Counted from the stretch's first letter, positions 33,417 to 44,343 are shown. The stretch is DNA of 64,000 nucleotides from Neisseria sp. 83E34 (GCF_001308015.1 NZ_LGYH01000002.1:124001-188000); one strand, 5' to 3'. Numbers and translations: made by a program. The notes: a model not told the origin generated them from the letters alone.

Positions 33417-34460
33417 ATGAGTGAAACCGAACAAAAACGCCTGCTTGAGCGTGTGCATGCCGAACCGTTTGCGCTGTGTTTTTCCGGTCAAGGGTTTGAT
33501 TGGATCAGCATGTTGCGCGAGGCTTTGGCCGAAGGCGCGCGGGAGGAAACCGGCAAGATTGCCGATGCCGCCGCCCAAATGGTGGCGCCCGTGGCGGAGC
33601 AGCTCGCCGCCGCCCGCCCGCAGGGTTTTGCGCCGATTGCGTGGGCAGACAGCGACAGTAGCGAAATTGATTTAGTACGCGCTGCCGTGAGCGTGCCCGG
33701 CATTTTCCTTTCGCAAATCGCCAATCTGCACACCTTGAAAGCACGCGGGTTGGACATCGGCAAAGCAGCAGGCGTGATCGGGCATTCGCAAGGCATACTC
33801 GGGCGTTATCTGGTTAGCGAACCGCAACGCTCCGCCGAAATTCTGGCATTGGCCGAACTGATCGGCGCGGCCGCTACTTTGCAAGGCAGAAAAACCGGCA
33901 TGTATATGCACGACGGCGGCCATGCGATGGTGATGGTGCAGGGCGTGAGCCGATCGCAGCTTGCCGATATGGTGGATAGCCTGTTCCCCGCCGCCTCAAC
34001 CGACCCAGCCGCTCGCCCGTGCATCGGCCTGCGCAACAGCCAAGAAGCCTTTGTGGTCAGCGGGCGGCCGGAATCGGTGCAGCGCGTGTGTGATGAGCTC
34101 TCAGCCACAATAAAAGATTCAGACGGCCTTACCCCCGAATCGCTGCTTGTGCCGCTTGAAGTGGAAGTCGGCTTCCACCATCCCGCGCTGGTACCCGCCG
34201 TAGCGCAAGTAGCCGAATGGGCGGCGGCCTGCGGTTTGGACGCAGAACAGGCGCGCGGCATTGCGCAAAATGTATTGGTCGATCCGGTCGGTTGGGTAGA
34301 AGAATGCCGCCGCATGGCAGATTTGGGCGTCCGCCGCATTTTGGAAATCGGCCCCTCCGGCGGCGTGGCCATGCTCACAGAGGCGGTGTTGGACGGGGAG
34401 AATATAGATGTGTTGGATGTGTCCGACGCGAAAGGCAAGGCCGTGTTGTTCGGTGCGTGA
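33417..34460 (+). CDS. Free-standing acyltransferase domain, FAS-I-like
   Basis: 347-residue protein with an acyl/malonyl transferase fold. FALCFSGQGFDWISML matches the glycine-rich opening, IGHSQGILGRYLV is the active-site elbow with Ser (about 128), and a ferredoxin-like insertion follows; the His in GFHHPALVPA and the IGPSGG segment complete the site. GHSQG and the opening resemble the acetyl/malonyl transferase domain of type I fatty acid synthases more than FabD (GHSLG). Neisseria makes fatty acids with a type II system, so an isolated FAS-I-like AT is unexpected. A strong ribosome site, AAAGGAGTGA, precedes the ATG. An AG-DUS lies just upstream. The acyl carrier partner is unknown. Confidence 0.75.
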   Translation: MSETEQKRLLERVHAEPFALCFSGQGFDWISMLREALAEGAREETGKIADAAAQMVAPVAEQLAAARPQGFAPIAWADSDSSEIDLVRAAVSVPGIFLSQIANLHTLKARGLDIGKAAGVIGHSQGILGRYLVSEPQRSAEILALAELIGAAATLQGRKTGMYMHDGGHAMVMVQGVSRSQLADMVDSLFPAASTDPAARPCIGLRNSQEAFVVSGRPESVQRVCDELSATIKDSDGLTPESLLVPLEVEVGFHHPALVPAVAQVAEWAAACGLDAEQARGIAQNVLVDPVGWVEECRRMADLGVRRILEIGPSGGVAMLTEAVLDGENIDVLDVSDAKGKAVLFGA

Positions 34461-34494
34461 TAAACGTTGGTTTTTACGTTGAAAAGAAAGCATT

Positions 34495-34538
34495 GTTTTC
34501 AGACAGGCATTGCGCAAAGTTATGCCTGTCTGAAAACT
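34495..34538. terminator. Inverted DUS pair (outward order)
   Basis: GTTTTCAGACAGGCAT and ATGCCTGTCTGAAAAC face each other over 11 bases. It lies after the acyltransferase gene and just before the stop of a decayed minus-strand gene. Confidence 0.75.
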
Positions 34539-34629
34539 TTATACAAAAAGGCTGATCAATCCTTCCGCCCCTATATAAACCAGCAGCAAGCCAAAGACCA
34601 AAGCAATCAGGCGGCGGGCAAGGTAATTT
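34539..34629 (-). pseudogene. Remnant of a membrane protein 3' end
   Basis: Minus-strand frame ending YLARRLIALVFGLLLVYIGA plus EGLISLFV and a TAA stop. It is a single hydrophobic helix cut off upstream by a TGA about 30 codons from the end. The DUS hairpin after its stop is what an intact gene would have. Confidence 0.55.
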
Positions 34630-34715
34630 CACGCTAATACTTTAAGGCATCAAGCGCGTAGCAGATTGTGCATTTTTATCCATCATGCCTGCCGTGTAAA
34701 GAGCGTGTGTATCCG

Positions 34716-35705
34716 CTAATCTACCGTTTTTTTGATACTTCTTTGGCAGTTGTAACAATACACCCTGCCTTGAAAGCGGGCTTTGTTGCTCCAGCAAAAA
34801 TTTGCCACTTTAGGGCTGACCGTTTTTTTGCAGCCGGCGCAGAACAAGCGGGCCGGCGCAGCATTCGGAGCATTATCTTGCACATCGGCTTGGTGCTGAA
34901 TCTCATCTTGAGATTGAACAGAATCGACATGTTCCGCTTTAACCGGATCGGATTCAGCCGGCTCATTGATACCGAACCTTGCCCGCCAATTCATTTCCAA
35001 TGGCCTGTGCAGAGCGGCTAAAGATTCGGCGAACGACTGCAAAGTTTCCGGAGAGATGATTTTAGATACCGACCTAACCATGCTAAAGATATTTTCATCA
35101 TCAATATCTCTGTTGATTTTTTTAACGATTTGCTCGTTTTTAATGATTCTGTCTAAGCTCTCAACACTTTTTTCATTTTTAGGGCGTGAAATACGCGCTG
35201 AGTTGGCGATTAAAATCAGGCTGATGAGCTTGGGCTTCATTTTAACGCCCAGCCTGATTGGCAGCTCGATGCAGTCGCTGTCGAAAAGTCTTTGAAGCAG
35301 TTTGATATGATGGTTGTTTTGCTCTATCGGGGAAGGTATGCCGTAAGATTTTCCCTTATAAAATGCTGAAAATTCGCCATGTTCATTAATGGCAATGCCT
35401 TCGCCGAAGCGTTTGCTTTCGCAGACATAAATTTCCATAAAGCGGTTAAGCAGCAAATGGTCTATTTGAGCTACATGACCTTTATATTCCAGCCTTAAAT
35501 CATGGATAACCATCCAATTTTTGGATTCACTCCACTGAAAATTCATGTGGTAGGCCGCTTCTTTTTCGCCTTTGATGCCGGACTGGATATTTCTGATTTC
35601 ACGGCTGATTTTGTCTTTGGTATCGGAATCGATATAAGGCAAAGCCAATAATGTGTTTAGATCCTCAATATCATGTTCCCGATTATGTCCTTGTTTGATA
35701 ATCAT
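34716..35705 (-). CDS. NERD-domain protein with C-terminal zinc finger
   Basis: 329-residue protein. A NERD (nuclease-related) domain covers about 43-150: GIKGEKEAAYHM, then WMVIHDLRLEYKGHVAQIDH and YVCESKRFGEGIA supply the Glu, Asp and Glu-x-Lys residues typical of restriction-like nucleases. A helical middle follows, and the C-terminus (about 285-325) has CAGCKKTVS, FCWSNKARF and YCYNCQ, a plausible zinc finger. The ATG at 35705 is chosen because MIIKQGHNREHD begins the conserved part. The base composition is A/T-rich against its neighbours. It lies about 1 kb from the CRISPR array, and NERD proteins occur in defence islands, so a defence role is possible but not shown. Confidence 0.8.
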   Translation of the reverse strand: MIIKQGHNREHDIEDLNTLLALPYIDSDTKDKISREIRNIQSGIKGEKEAAYHMNFQWSESKNWMVIHDLRLEYKGHVAQIDHLLLNRFMEIYVCESKRFGEGIAINEHGEFSAFYKGKSYGIPSPIEQNNHHIKLLQRLFDSDCIELPIRLGVKMKPKLISLILIANSARISRPKNEKSVESLDRIIKNEQIVKKINRDIDDENIFSMVRSVSKIISPETLQSFAESLAALHRPLEMNWRARFGINEPAESDPVKAEHVDSVQSQDEIQHQADVQDNAPNAAPARLFCAGCKKTVSPKVANFCWSNKARFQGRVYCYNCQRSIKKTVD

Positions 35706-35949
35706 GACGGTGTTTTGCTTGATTAGCTTATTTAATATTTCAAAAGAATATAATTCTAACAAAGATAGATTGAAAACAATAGGCTGACACGGGCTTGCGA
35801 AGCCTGTGCAGGCCGTCTGAAAATTGATGAGATAAATATAATATTGAACTTGGGTAATACATTAATATCAAAAATTCGTTCTTTTGATTGTTTATCAGAC
35901 TTTTAGTTTTGAAATGCTGATACCTATCTGAACACTGCAAGGAAACTCC

Positions 35950-36702
35950 ATGAATATCCGCCGGCTGCCCGATCCGCAAACCTTGCTTTCATCACAGTGG
36001 CAACCTTATGCCGCATGGCTGGCAGCACAGGAAAATCCGCCTAAATCTTATCACGCACACCCGCTTGAATCGGCAGACGAACTGGTTATGTTGAAAAAAG
36101 ATTTCGAGCGGCACGTCGGCATGTCGCTCGGGCAGTATATCCGTCTAAAACGCATCACGCACCTGATGGCACAACGCAATAGCAAATACGACAACAGGCT
36201 GACAGTCTCTGTGCGCGCCACCCCATTGGGGCAGATGCTGGCCGTATTCAGCACACAAGGTTTGTGCCTGCTGGAGTTTCCCGAGCGCAGAATGCTGGAG
36301 AGCGAACTCTTGGCCGTGCAAAAAGCATTTCAGGCGGATTTTGTGTGGCGCGACACGGTGCGCAGCCAAACTTTGCAGCAAGAGTTGGATCTGTATTTTG
36401 AAGGCCGTCTGAAAAATTTCACCACGCCGCTCGATCCGGTCGGCACACCGTTTCAGCAGCAAGTTTGGCGCGAGCTGCAAAGTATTCCTTACGGTGAAAC
36501 ACGCAGCTACAAGCAGCAGGCGGAACGCATCGGCAAACCGCAGGCCGTGCGTGCCGTAGCCTCTGCCAACGGTCAGAACAAAATTTCCATCCTGATACCG
36601 TGCCACCGCGTGATCGGCAGCAATGGCGATTTAACCGGTTACGGCGGCGGCCTTGTGCGAAAAAGGGCGTTGTTGGAATTGGAAGGCGCAATGCTTGACT
36701 GA
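35950..36702 (+). CDS. ogt: Ogt/Ada-type methylated-DNA-protein cysteine methyltransferase
   Basis: 250-residue protein that would remove methyl groups from O6-methylguanine by self-methylation. The active site PCHRVIGSNG lies near residue 217, with GTPFQQQVWRELQSIPYGET and RAVASANGQN before it, the canonical MGMT segments. The N-terminal 75 residues contain a single AraC-like recognition helix region (FERHVGMSLGQYIRLKRITH) as in the middle of Ada, but the zinc/methyl-sensing Ada N-domain is missing. GGAAACTCC precedes the ATG. The gene runs up to 47 bases before the CRISPR array; its 3' end has a decayed copy at 44860-44916. Confidence 0.88.
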   Translation: MNIRRLPDPQTLLSSQWQPYAAWLAAQENPPKSYHAHPLESADELVMLKKDFERHVGMSLGQYIRLKRITHLMAQRNSKYDNRLTVSVRATPLGQMLAVFSTQGLCLLEFPERRMLESELLAVQKAFQADFVWRDTVRSQTLQQELDLYFEGRLKNFTTPLDPVGTPFQQQVWRELQSIPYGETRSYKQQAERIGKPQAVRAVASANGQNKISILIPCHRVIGSNGDLTGYGGGLVRKRALLELEGAMLD

Positions 36703-36749
36703 AAAAGGATAAGATGGAAGTTGATATAGTCATAATGGTGTGGAAAGTG

Positions 36750-39700
36750 GTTGTAGCTTCCTCTCTCATCTCGTAGTGCTACAATAAGGGAAACCCGCAC
36801 CCCGCGTCCTGATTTGTTGTAGCTTCCTCTCTCATCTCGTAGTGCTACAATCTGGCCGATATGCGCCAACACATCCATCTCGTTGTAGCTTCCTCTCTCA
36901 TCTCGTAGTGCTACAATGCGTGCCTCCTCCGGAAAACGCCCGTTATAGTTGTAGCTTCCTCTCTCATCTCGTAGTGCTACAATGCGTGCCTCCTCCGGAA
37001 AACGCCCGTTATAGTTGTAGCTTCCTCTCTCATCTCGTAGTGCTACAATGCGTGCCTCCTCCGGAAAACGCCCGTTATAGTTGTAGCTTCCTCTCTCATC
37101 TCGTAGTGCTACAATTTGAAGCCCGATAAAGCGATTGAGTGGCTTGTTGTAGCTTCCTCTCTCATCTCGTAGTGCTACAATCCCAATTAGTCATTTCCTG
37201 CCCCTTTAAAAGTTGTAGCTTCCTCTCTCATCTCGTAGTGCTACAATAGGAAATGGCAACCATGCAGGCATTTTTGGGTTGTAGCTTCCTCTCTCATCTC
37301 GTAGTGCTACAATCGGTTTTGATACCATCCCGGGCAGCGTTCGGTTGTAGCTTCCTCTCTCATCTCGTAGTGCTACAATAAAAACGGTGATAACCGCATT
37401 ACTCGCTTCGTTGTAGCTTCCTCTCTCATCTCGTAGTGCTACAATAATAATGCGGAGGAGTGGGCTGTGTCTTCTGTTGTAGCTTCCTCTCTCATCTCGT
37501 AGTGCTACAATTGCGGGAGATATTTAATCCACTTTATCGGCAGTTGTAGCTTCCTCTCTCATCTCGTAGTGCTACAATTCCTGTCATGGTGTATGGCAAG
37601 TTTCCAAGGTTGTAGCTTCCTCTCTCATCTCGTAGTGCTACAATAGCAGCCTCACCAACAACAATACCAGCTATGTTGTAGCTTCCTCTCTCATCTCGTA
37701 GTGCTACAATAGCAGCCTCACCAACAACAATACCAGCTATGTTGTAGCTTCCTCTCTCATCTCGTAGTGCTACAATCGTAAAGATGCGTGCCGCTCCAAA
37801 TACTCGGTTGTAGCTTCCTCTCTCATCTCGTAGTGCTACAATTGGATTCCCAATCGGAACCGACTTTTTCGCGTTGTAGCTTCCTCTCTCATCTCGTAGT
37901 GCTACAATTCCCAACCCGTTTTTGCCGCGTTGCAACCGGTTGTAGCTTCCTCTCTCATCTCGTAGTGCTACAATATTGGGCATGGTGTTATGGCCACGCC
38001 ACGCGTTGTAGCTTCCTCTCTCATCTCGTAGTGCTACAATGCATCTATCAAATCAGGCAACAGGCTGCCGGTTGTAGCTTCCTCTCTCATCTCGTAGTGC
38101 TACAATAGAGCCTTTGCTTGAGATTTTGAACCTGATGTTGTAGCTTCCTCTCTCATCTCGTAGTGCTACAATGGGTAGCCGAAGTAAAGCTAAGCAACCT
38201 GAGTTGTAGCTTCCTCTCTCATCTCGTAGTGCTACAATTGCTTTTTCAGCATAGACCTTAGCAACATAGTTGTAGCTTCCTCTCTCATCTCGTAGTGCTA
38301 CAATCTCACCTTATCGTCTAAGCCTAACGTACTTGTTGTAGCTTCCTCTCTCATCTCGTAGTGCTACAATACGCATCAATGCGCTGGGACATACTTTCAG
38401 GTTGTAGCTTCCTCTCTCATCTCGTAGTGCTACAATATTAATGGCGGTATTCCCACAAATAAGTGAGTTGTAGCTTCCTCTCTCATCTCGTAGTGCTACA
38501 ATACGCTTTAGACGGCCAAATGATAAGATTTTGTTGTAGCTTCCTCTCTCATCTCGTAGTGCTACAATACGCTGCATTTTTTTATCAGTCTTACGCCGGT
38601 TGTAGCTTCCTCTCTCATCTCGTAGTGCTACAATAAAACCAAGTTATCACCCAATTCTTTCCCTGTTGTAGCTTCCTCTCTCATCTCGTAGTGCTACAAT
38701 CCTTTCGGCGATGCTGCCTGTTGAATTTGGGTTGTAGCTTCCTCTCTCATCTCGTAGTGCTACAATCACTAATTTCATTGCTACGACAACTATCATGTTG
38801 TAGCTTCCTCTCTCATCTCGTAGTGCTACAATCAATATTCAGCTATTAGTTTTGCATCTTGCGTTGTAGCTTCCTCTCTCATCTCGTAGTGCTACAATAC
38901 TAGCAGTTCCCCCCTCCCTCAAGATCAAGTTGTAGCTTCCTCTCTCATCTCGTAGTGCTACAATCGGAAACATGGAGATAACGGCATTAATCATGTTGTA
39001 GCTTCCTCTCTCATCTCGTAGTGCTACAATGATAGTGGCCATGCTGAAAGCCGATGCGGGGTTGTAGCTTCCTCTCTCATCTCGTAGTGCTACAATCGTG
39101 TTATTTTCCGTGTTGTTGATCGTGGTGTTGTAGCTTCCTCTCTCATCTCGTAGTGCTACAATGAACATCACGGCAAACAGCATAAAAAACGAGTTGTAGC
39201 TTCCTCTCTCATCTCGTAGTGCTACAATGCTTAAGGTTGTGTATGCAATATGACTATCGTTGTAGCTTCCTCTCTCATCTCGTAGTGCTACAATTACGAA
39301 ATGTTCGTATGCTTCGCTTTTTGCGTTGTAGCTTCCTCTCTCATCTCGTAGTGCTACAATTTAACCTTAGAGCCACCACCCGAACCGCCGGTTGTAGCTT
39401 CCTCTCTCATCTCGTAGTGCTACAATATTGAATTTAAACAGGCGGTCTTACGTTAAGTTGTAGCTTCCTCTCTCATCTCGTAGTGCTACAATTTTACCGG
39501 GCAGCGGAAGACGGCGTCAGTCGTTGTAGCTTCCTCTCTCATCTCGTAGTGCTACAATACTCGGATGCTGGGTTATAAGAATAATATCGTTGTAGCTTCC
39601 TCTCTCATCTCGTAGTGCTACAATCATAATACTGATTGTTTGAGGCGAGGGGCAGTTGTAGCTTCCTCTCTCATCTCGTAGTGCTACAATTAGGTGGATT

Positions 39701-39756
39701 AGTGTAGAAACAGCACTTCCGTTGTAGCTTCCTCTCTCATCTCGTAGTGCTACAAT
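36750..39756 (+). CRISPR. Type II-C CRISPR array, 46 repeats
   Basis: Forty-six 36-base repeats (GTTGTAGCTTCC...GTGCTACAAT) with 45 spacers, giving a 66-base period with one 31-base spacer (12th, 37512-37542) and all others 30. Repeats seem identical from first to last. Each ends TGCTACAAT, an extended -10 box, so every spacer could be transcribed from its own repeat as known for N. meningitidis. The tracrRNA anti-repeat pairs with the repeat read on the plus strand, so crRNAs run toward the cas genes. Spacers 3, 4 and 5 (first bases GCGTGCCTCC) are identical, as are the two at 37645 and 37711 (AGCAGCCTCA). Confidence 0.98.
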
Positions 39757-39761
39757 ACCTC

Positions 39762-39796
39762 AACAGGGAAGCCTTATAAAATAAGGTTTCCCTGTT
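39762..39796. terminator. Terminator between array and cas2
   Basis: AACAGGGAAGCCTTA and TAAGGTTTCCCTGTT pair over 15 positions (one G-T) round a five-base loop, followed by TTTATTTT on the plus strand. It can end the crRNA transcript and probably the converging cas transcript. Confidence 0.85.
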
Positions 39797-39819
39797 TTAT
39801 TTTGGTTAAAAAAACGACT

Positions 39820-40152
39820 TTAAAAAAGCAAAAGTTGGTCGGCATTCACCTTTTTTTCGCGAGGTTTTGGCTCACCAATAAGCATAACCATGCTTGCATA
39901 TTGTTTTTCTGTTACCTCTAAATAGCGGACTTGGCCTTCTTCGGGTAAATGTAGTAACAGTCTTTTGTGGTGTTTCTGCAACGCATCTCTTCCTTTTACA
40001 ATGCGCGAATAAACTGACAATTGCAGCATGTGATAGCCGTCTTTCTGTAAAAATTTACGAAATTGATTGGCGGCTTTTCTCTTGGCTGTAGTGGTTACAG
40101 GTAAGTCAAAGAAAACGATTAAGCGCATAAATTGGGCCTCACTCATAATCAT
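39820..40152 (-). CDS. cas2: CRISPR-associated Cas2
   Basis: 110-residue Cas2 of the subtype II-C kind. It has the ferredoxin-like start [20 protein letters not shown] with the Asp expected at the end of the first strand and [14 protein letters not shown] in the middle. Cas2 forms the structural core of the Cas1-Cas2 spacer integrase. It overlaps the end of cas1 by 14 bases and is the last gene of the cas9-cas1-cas2 unit. Either of the first two Met codons could start translation. Confidence 0.95.
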   Translation of the reverse strand: MIMSEAQFMRLIVFFDLPVTTTAKRKAANQFRKFLQKDGYHMLQLSVYSRIVKGRDALQKHHKRLLLHLPEEGQVRYLEVTEKQYASMVMLIGEPKPREKKVNADQLLLF

Positions 40153-41050
40153 GTACCTTTAAGCTCAGCATTTGTGGCAACTTTAACAGCTTGGGCTTGT
40201 TTTGGCTGATGGCCGTCTGAAAAGATTGTATGGTGCGGTCTATGGCAGCCAATACACTATATTTGTTTCCGTCCAAAGCTGTTTGGCAGCATAACAAAGA
40301 GATTAGTTGTTGTTTGTTTGCGGGTGTAAGCTCCTCTGGCAGACTGTTTGAAAGCATCTTGTCGTAAACCAATAAATCAGTAATGGGGCGGTATGGTTCG
40401 ATAAAGTCGTCGGCCAAATTGAAAGGATTGAGTTCGCTGCGGTGGTGCAGTCCGAGCGCAGGTAGAAAGCCGTATTGCACAAGCGCGCGGGCAACGGCCG
40501 AGCGCAGAATGCTGTAACCGTAATTCAAATGGGCATTGACGCTGTTTTCATGACTGCGGGTAAATTGTTCTCCGAACAGTACGCGGAAATACACAGCGGC
40601 AGCTTGGCTTTCGGCAAAGTCTTTATCGCCGGATTTTACGCTGTCGGCCAAGGCGTTCAGACGGCCTGCGGCAATATCGTGGCCGCTGTAATCGAGCAGC
40701 CAAGCCTGATTGCGGATTTTCTGTTTCACAATCTGTTGCCACAGCTGCTTTTTTTGCGGTTCTGTCATATTGATTTGTTGTTTGAGCACTTTCAGGATGC
40801 GATGATATTGTGCAAACGGCAGCCATTGGCCGCAGGGCAAGAACTGTTCGTCGCAGGTAAGCAGGGTGATGCCGTGTTGTGCCAGGGCTGACAGTAACGG
40901 TGCGGTTAGTACCACTTCCCGTGCTTCGACCACAATCACGGCGATGTCTTCCAGCGGTATAGGTATGGCTTCGTCCTGTTGAATCAGCAGATGGCTTTGT
41001 TGCAGCGACAGGCGTGCAGGGCGGCTGATTAGAATACTGCGCCAAGTCAT
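40139..41050 (-). CDS. cas1: CRISPR-associated Cas1 integrase
   Basis: 303-residue Cas1 of type II. The opening [20 protein letters not shown] is followed by the strand-rich N-domain, and the metal-binding catalytic residues lie in [19 protein letters not shown] (Glu nearby) and [24 protein letters not shown] (His and Asp/Glu). Cas1 with Cas2 inserts new spacers. It begins 83 bases after the cas9 stop; a hairpin lies between (41100-41125). It contains one AG-DUS-like inverse (near 40206). Confidence 0.96.
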   Translation of the reverse strand: MTWRSILISRPARLSLQQSHLLIQQDEAIPIPLEDIAVIVVEAREVVLTAPLLSALAQHGITLLTCDEQFLPCGQWLPFAQYHRILKVLKQQINMTEPQKKQLWQQIVKQKIRNQAWLLDYSGHDIAAGRLNALADSVKSGDKDFAESQAAAVYFRVLFGEQFTRSHENSVNAHLNYGYSILRSAVARALVQYGFLPALGLHHRSELNPFNLADDFIEPYRPITDLLVYDKMLSNSLPEELTPANKQQLISLLCCQTALDGNKYSVLAAIDRTIQSFQTAISQNKPKLLKLPQMLSLKVHDYE

Positions 41051-41099
41051 TTGGTTTTCTCCGTAAGTATTCTGTTTTTAAATGGGTTATACAGCAAAA

Positions 41100-41125
41100 C
41101 GGCTACACCATTGAAGGTGCAGCCG
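41100..41125 (-). terminator. Hairpin between cas9 and cas1
   Basis: CGGCTGCACC and GGTGTAGCCG pair around a six-base loop and are followed by TTTT on the minus strand. It may reduce cas1-cas2 expression relative to cas9 without blocking it. Confidence 0.5.
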
Positions 41126-41133
41126 CTGAGGAT

Positions 41134-44100
41134 TTATTTTTTCTTTTTGCCATTCAATTCAGTGCGTTTTTCTGCTTTGCACAAGCGGATTTCTTTGCCC
41201 AATGGGTCGACTTGGTATTTTTTTATGATCGGCTGATTTTGCGTACTGATCCGGAACTGCTGTTCTTTAGCGCTTTTATCATGATGTGCCAGCCAAAATC
41301 TACCATCCGAGCTGTCACAATTGATATAGTAAACTCGGAGTTCTTTGCTCATGTTATCAGGGTTTTGAATTTCAATAATGTCATATTTATATAAACTAAA
41401 ACAAAATTCATAAGTGTCATCAATTTCATATCCTTTACAATCAACTGTCGGCAGCTCATTTTTTTCAACTTGCCAAGCATAGACGGGAACAATGAAATAT
41501 TGCCTTTTCCCTTTTTTATCGGCTTTTTGATAGACATCCGCCCGAACCATATCACCGTTAGTATCGGTAATGCCGTTACGTACTTTTAAGCCATGTTTGG
41601 TATTTTCAATAATCCGCACTGCTTTGACCAATGACCCTTGTCCGCCATCTTTCGCAGGCTTGTAAAACGGCTCGGCAAACGCTTTGGCAGGATCATCTTT
41701 ATATGCCTGCAATCGCTCCTGCAAAGCTCGATATAAAGCAGGCTCGCGGTCGGGATAGCCGACAATGTTTTCAATATCCTTCAGTTTTAACGCTGTCAGC
41801 GGTTTTTTCACCACGCTGATGTTTTCAGACAGGCGTTTGGCGGATTTGACGGTTTCAAGATGCCCTTGCCCTGTCATCTTGCGGTTGGGGGCGCGTGAGA
41901 CAAATAAAGGCGATACAAAATCATGCAGCGCTTCAGGCCGGCTGTTTAATTTCTCTGCCAACTCTTCGCGCGGGGCGTCGCTGAACACCCGTATCATCAC
42001 TTCTTGGCGGAAGAAATCCCACGGCTGCGGAATGCGGGTTTTGACTTCGCCGGTTTCGGTATTTATTGTTTCCAAGGTTTCACGCCGCTGCATGGCTTTG
42101 GTAATTTTCTGCTGCATGGAAACGGTGGAGCAGGCGACTACGATAGCATCGAGTGCGTGGTGGCGGTCGTTGTCTTCCCTAACTTTTTTCAAGCCCCACA
42201 GACCGCGCAACAAGGCAGTGATTTGGCCGTTTGAGGCGAATACGCGTCGTTTGCCCGCGCCTTGCAGATGCAGGCTTTTTTCAATAAAGCCGCATAAAAA
42301 GCGGGCAATATAACGGGTATCGTTCAGATTGCGTTCCAAAAAGCCTTGTTCGGTTTTGCTGTCCAATTTGGCCGTCTGAATACGCTGTTTTTTAGCATAA
42401 GGAAAACGACAGCCTTGTACTCTCGCCTGAAATTCGCGCCAGCGTTGGCTGTCGCGAGCACCATCAAGATATTCATAAGGCGTTTGGTTGCGCTTTTTCT
42501 GGTTTTCGCTGCCCAACACCAGCACTTTGTTGTTAAAGCTGTCGTCCCACGTGCGGGAAAACGGCAGGGCGTGGTCGATTTCCACATAGCCTTTTTCATT
42601 CAGACGGCCTAAATCTATCGGTATGCCCGAATACAGGCATTTGCCCTGTTGCTGTTGGTACAGGCGCAGTTTCAGAATATCGCCGCTTTTAGGTTCTCCG
42701 GTAAAACGCGGGAACAATTCTTTAAAATGTTCCGCCGCACGTTCGCGTTCTTTGCGGTTTTCTTCCTGACGTTTTTCGATTTCCTTTCGGTCTTTAAACG
42801 ATTTGCCCAACTCGCGCGCCGTTTCGATATGCACCCGTTGTGGCGAACCGTAGCGGCGGATAATCGCGTTAATCACTTTGCGTGCTTGTGTGAGTGTGCG
42901 CAGTACCACGGGATTGCGGATTTCGTTGGCAGGAATTTGTGGCAGCAGCATTTGGTTTTTTGATTCTGCCAAGGCACGGTGATCGCCGTAAACTTCTTTG
43001 CAGGCTTCGTCATAGCGTATGCCGCGTTCCATTAAAGGCAGAATATTGCTTAAGGCTTTCAGTGAAAGTTGGATGAACTTATCGAAGTTCAAACCGGCCA
43101 GCAGCGCATCCAACACGTTTTCAGGCAGCCTTAAAGCGGCCAACTCTGCTTTAATGTCTTCATCGGTTTTATATACTGAAAATGCCGTACCAATCTGATC
43201 CAGTATTTCGGGGTTGCGGATGCGGTTTTCCCATTCGCCTTTCAAACCTGCTTTTTCCAGTACTGTGCGGATTTTGTGGTAGGCCTTCATTTCCATCAAT
43301 GCGCCGTTTTCCGCCTTGAGGCCGTCTGAATCTTTTCCGTAACGCAGCCCTTTGAATACTGCGCTTTCAGGCAGATTCAATATTGAACGCACCTGTTTAT
43401 ACGTTAGTTTGGCTTTTTTATACGGCTCGTCCAACAGTTGTTTGCGCTCTCCTTCATCCAAAGCCCGATCTTCGCCGTTGTACAGAATCCGCAGGTTGTT
43501 TAGTTTGGTCAGCCAAATAAACCGCTCGGCAGAATAAGTATTTTTAGCCGCTTTGTATTCGGAAGGCTCAAATGTGCATTTACCGAGCATTTTCAACACT
43601 GCTTCACCCTGTAAGGCACTGCGTTGCGTCATCAGTAATTCGTCAACTTTGCTTTGCAACTCTGCCGAAGCAAACGGGTTTCCGAGCGCACATTGCCGCT
43701 CGAACAGCAAATGCAGCTCTTTCTGTAAATCCAAGCGGTTGAAAGTGTGGGTGTAATCACCGCCTTTATTGCGCAAACGCCCCGATTGTTCCGCAAATAA
43801 TTTAACCGCCAATTCGGCAGGCGTGCGGTATTGTTCGGAGCTTTCTGACAGCAGTTTGCTGTTTTCGGCCACGCCGGCAAGGAGACGTCCTAATTCTTTG
43901 TTTTCCGTTTGGGTTTCGCTTTTTCGTTGCGACAGATAACCGCGGTGTTTGACCAAATGCAGCAATACCGCCGCCCACTCTTGATTTGTCAGTTTTCGCT
44001 CCAAGCCCGCCACACGCAACTGCCAAGCATCAATCGGCAGATTAGGCAGTCCGTCTGAATTAAAGTCGGCAGCACTCAAAATACCTTCGCGCTTGAGCAG

Positions 44101-44343
44101 GCGGCGCAACCGCAGTAAACGGTGGGCGCGGCGGCGGATTAAGCGGCGCACACTGCGCGCCTGCCTGCGGGCCAAGGCTAAAGAATCGCCTGTTTTCGGC
44201 ACTTCCGCCCGTTCAAACGTGCGTACCCCGCAATCCAGCAGGCCGACGGGATTTTCCGCTCCATCCACTAAGATCAAGGCCCAGCCTACTGAAGCAATAC
44301 CCAAATCCAAACCCAAAATATAGCGTTGCGGCTGTTTTTTCAT
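41134..44343 (-). CDS. cas9: Type II-C Cas9 nuclease
   Basis: 1069 residues, close to N. meningitidis Cas9 (1082). Ruv[16 protein letters not shown] has Asp13; the Arg-rich bridge helix is at about 59-86 ([20 protein letters not shown]). RuvC-II is at [10 protein letters not shown] (Glu507), HNH at [20 protein letters not shown] (Asp590, His591), and RuvC-III at [12 protein letters not shown] (His729, Asp732), so both nuclease centres are complete. The REC lobe spans about 90-460, and the last 250 residues hold the PAM-interacting domain, whose specificity cannot be read by eye. AAGGGGAAG precedes the ATG at 44343. A promoter at 44389-44417 fits its start. Confidence 0.98.
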   Translation of the reverse strand: MKKQPQRYILGLDLGIASVGWALILVDGAENPVGLLDCGVRTFERAEVPKTGDSLALARRQARSVRRLIRRRAHRLLRLRRLLKREGILSAADFNSDGLPNLPIDAWQLRVAGLERKLTNQEWAAVLLHLVKHRGYLSQRKSETQTENKELGRLLAGVAENSKLLSESSEQYRTPAELAVKLFAEQSGRLRNKGGDYTHTFNRLDLQKELHLLFERQCALGNPFASAELQSKVDELLMTQRSALQGEAVLKMLGKCTFEPSEYKAAKNTYSAERFIWLTKLNNLRILYNGEDRALDEGERKQLLDEPYKKAKLTYKQVRSILNLPESAVFKGLRYGKDSDGLKAENGALMEMKAYHKIRTVLEKAGLKGEWENRIRNPEILDQIGTAFSVYKTDEDIKAELAALRLPENVLDALLAGLNFDKFIQLSLKALSNILPLMERGIRYDEACKEVYGDHRALAESKNQMLLPQIPANEIRNPVVLRTLTQARKVINAIIRRYGSPQRVHIETARELGKSFKDRKEIEKRQEENRKERERAAEHFKELFPRFTGEPKSGDILKLRLYQQQQGKCLYSGIPIDLGRLNEKGYVEIDHALPFSRTWDDSFNNKVLVLGSENQKKRNQTPYEYLDGARDSQRWREFQARVQGCRFPYAKKQRIQTAKLDSKTEQGFLERNLNDTRYIARFLCGFIEKSLHLQGAGKRRVFASNGQITALLRGLWGLKKVREDNDRHHALDAIVVACSTVSMQQKITKAMQRRETLETINTETGEVKTRIPQPWDFFRQEVMIRVFSDAPREELAEKLNSRPEALHDFVSPLFVSRAPNRKMTGQGHLETVKSAKRLSENISVVKKPLTALKLKDIENIVGYPDREPALYRALQERLQAYKDDPAKAFAEPFYKPAKDGGQGSLVKAVRIIENTKHGLKVRNGITDTNGDMVRADVYQKADKKGKRQYFIVPVYAWQVEKNELPTVDCKGYEIDDTYEFCFSLYKYDIIEIQNPDNMSKELRVYYINCDSSDGRFWLAHHDKSAKEQQFRISTQNQPIIKKYQVDPLGKEIRLCKAEKRTELNGKKKK

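Noticed and set aside
36842-39431. Several open frames inside the array reading VALRDERGSYN or CSFLSHLVVLQ repeatedly.
   Set aside because: They are translations of the CRISPR repeat in phase with the 66-base period, not genes.
36786-39720. Possible self-targeting spacers.
   Set aside because: No spacer was noticed to match other parts of this window by eye; a search of the full genome is needed and could not be done.
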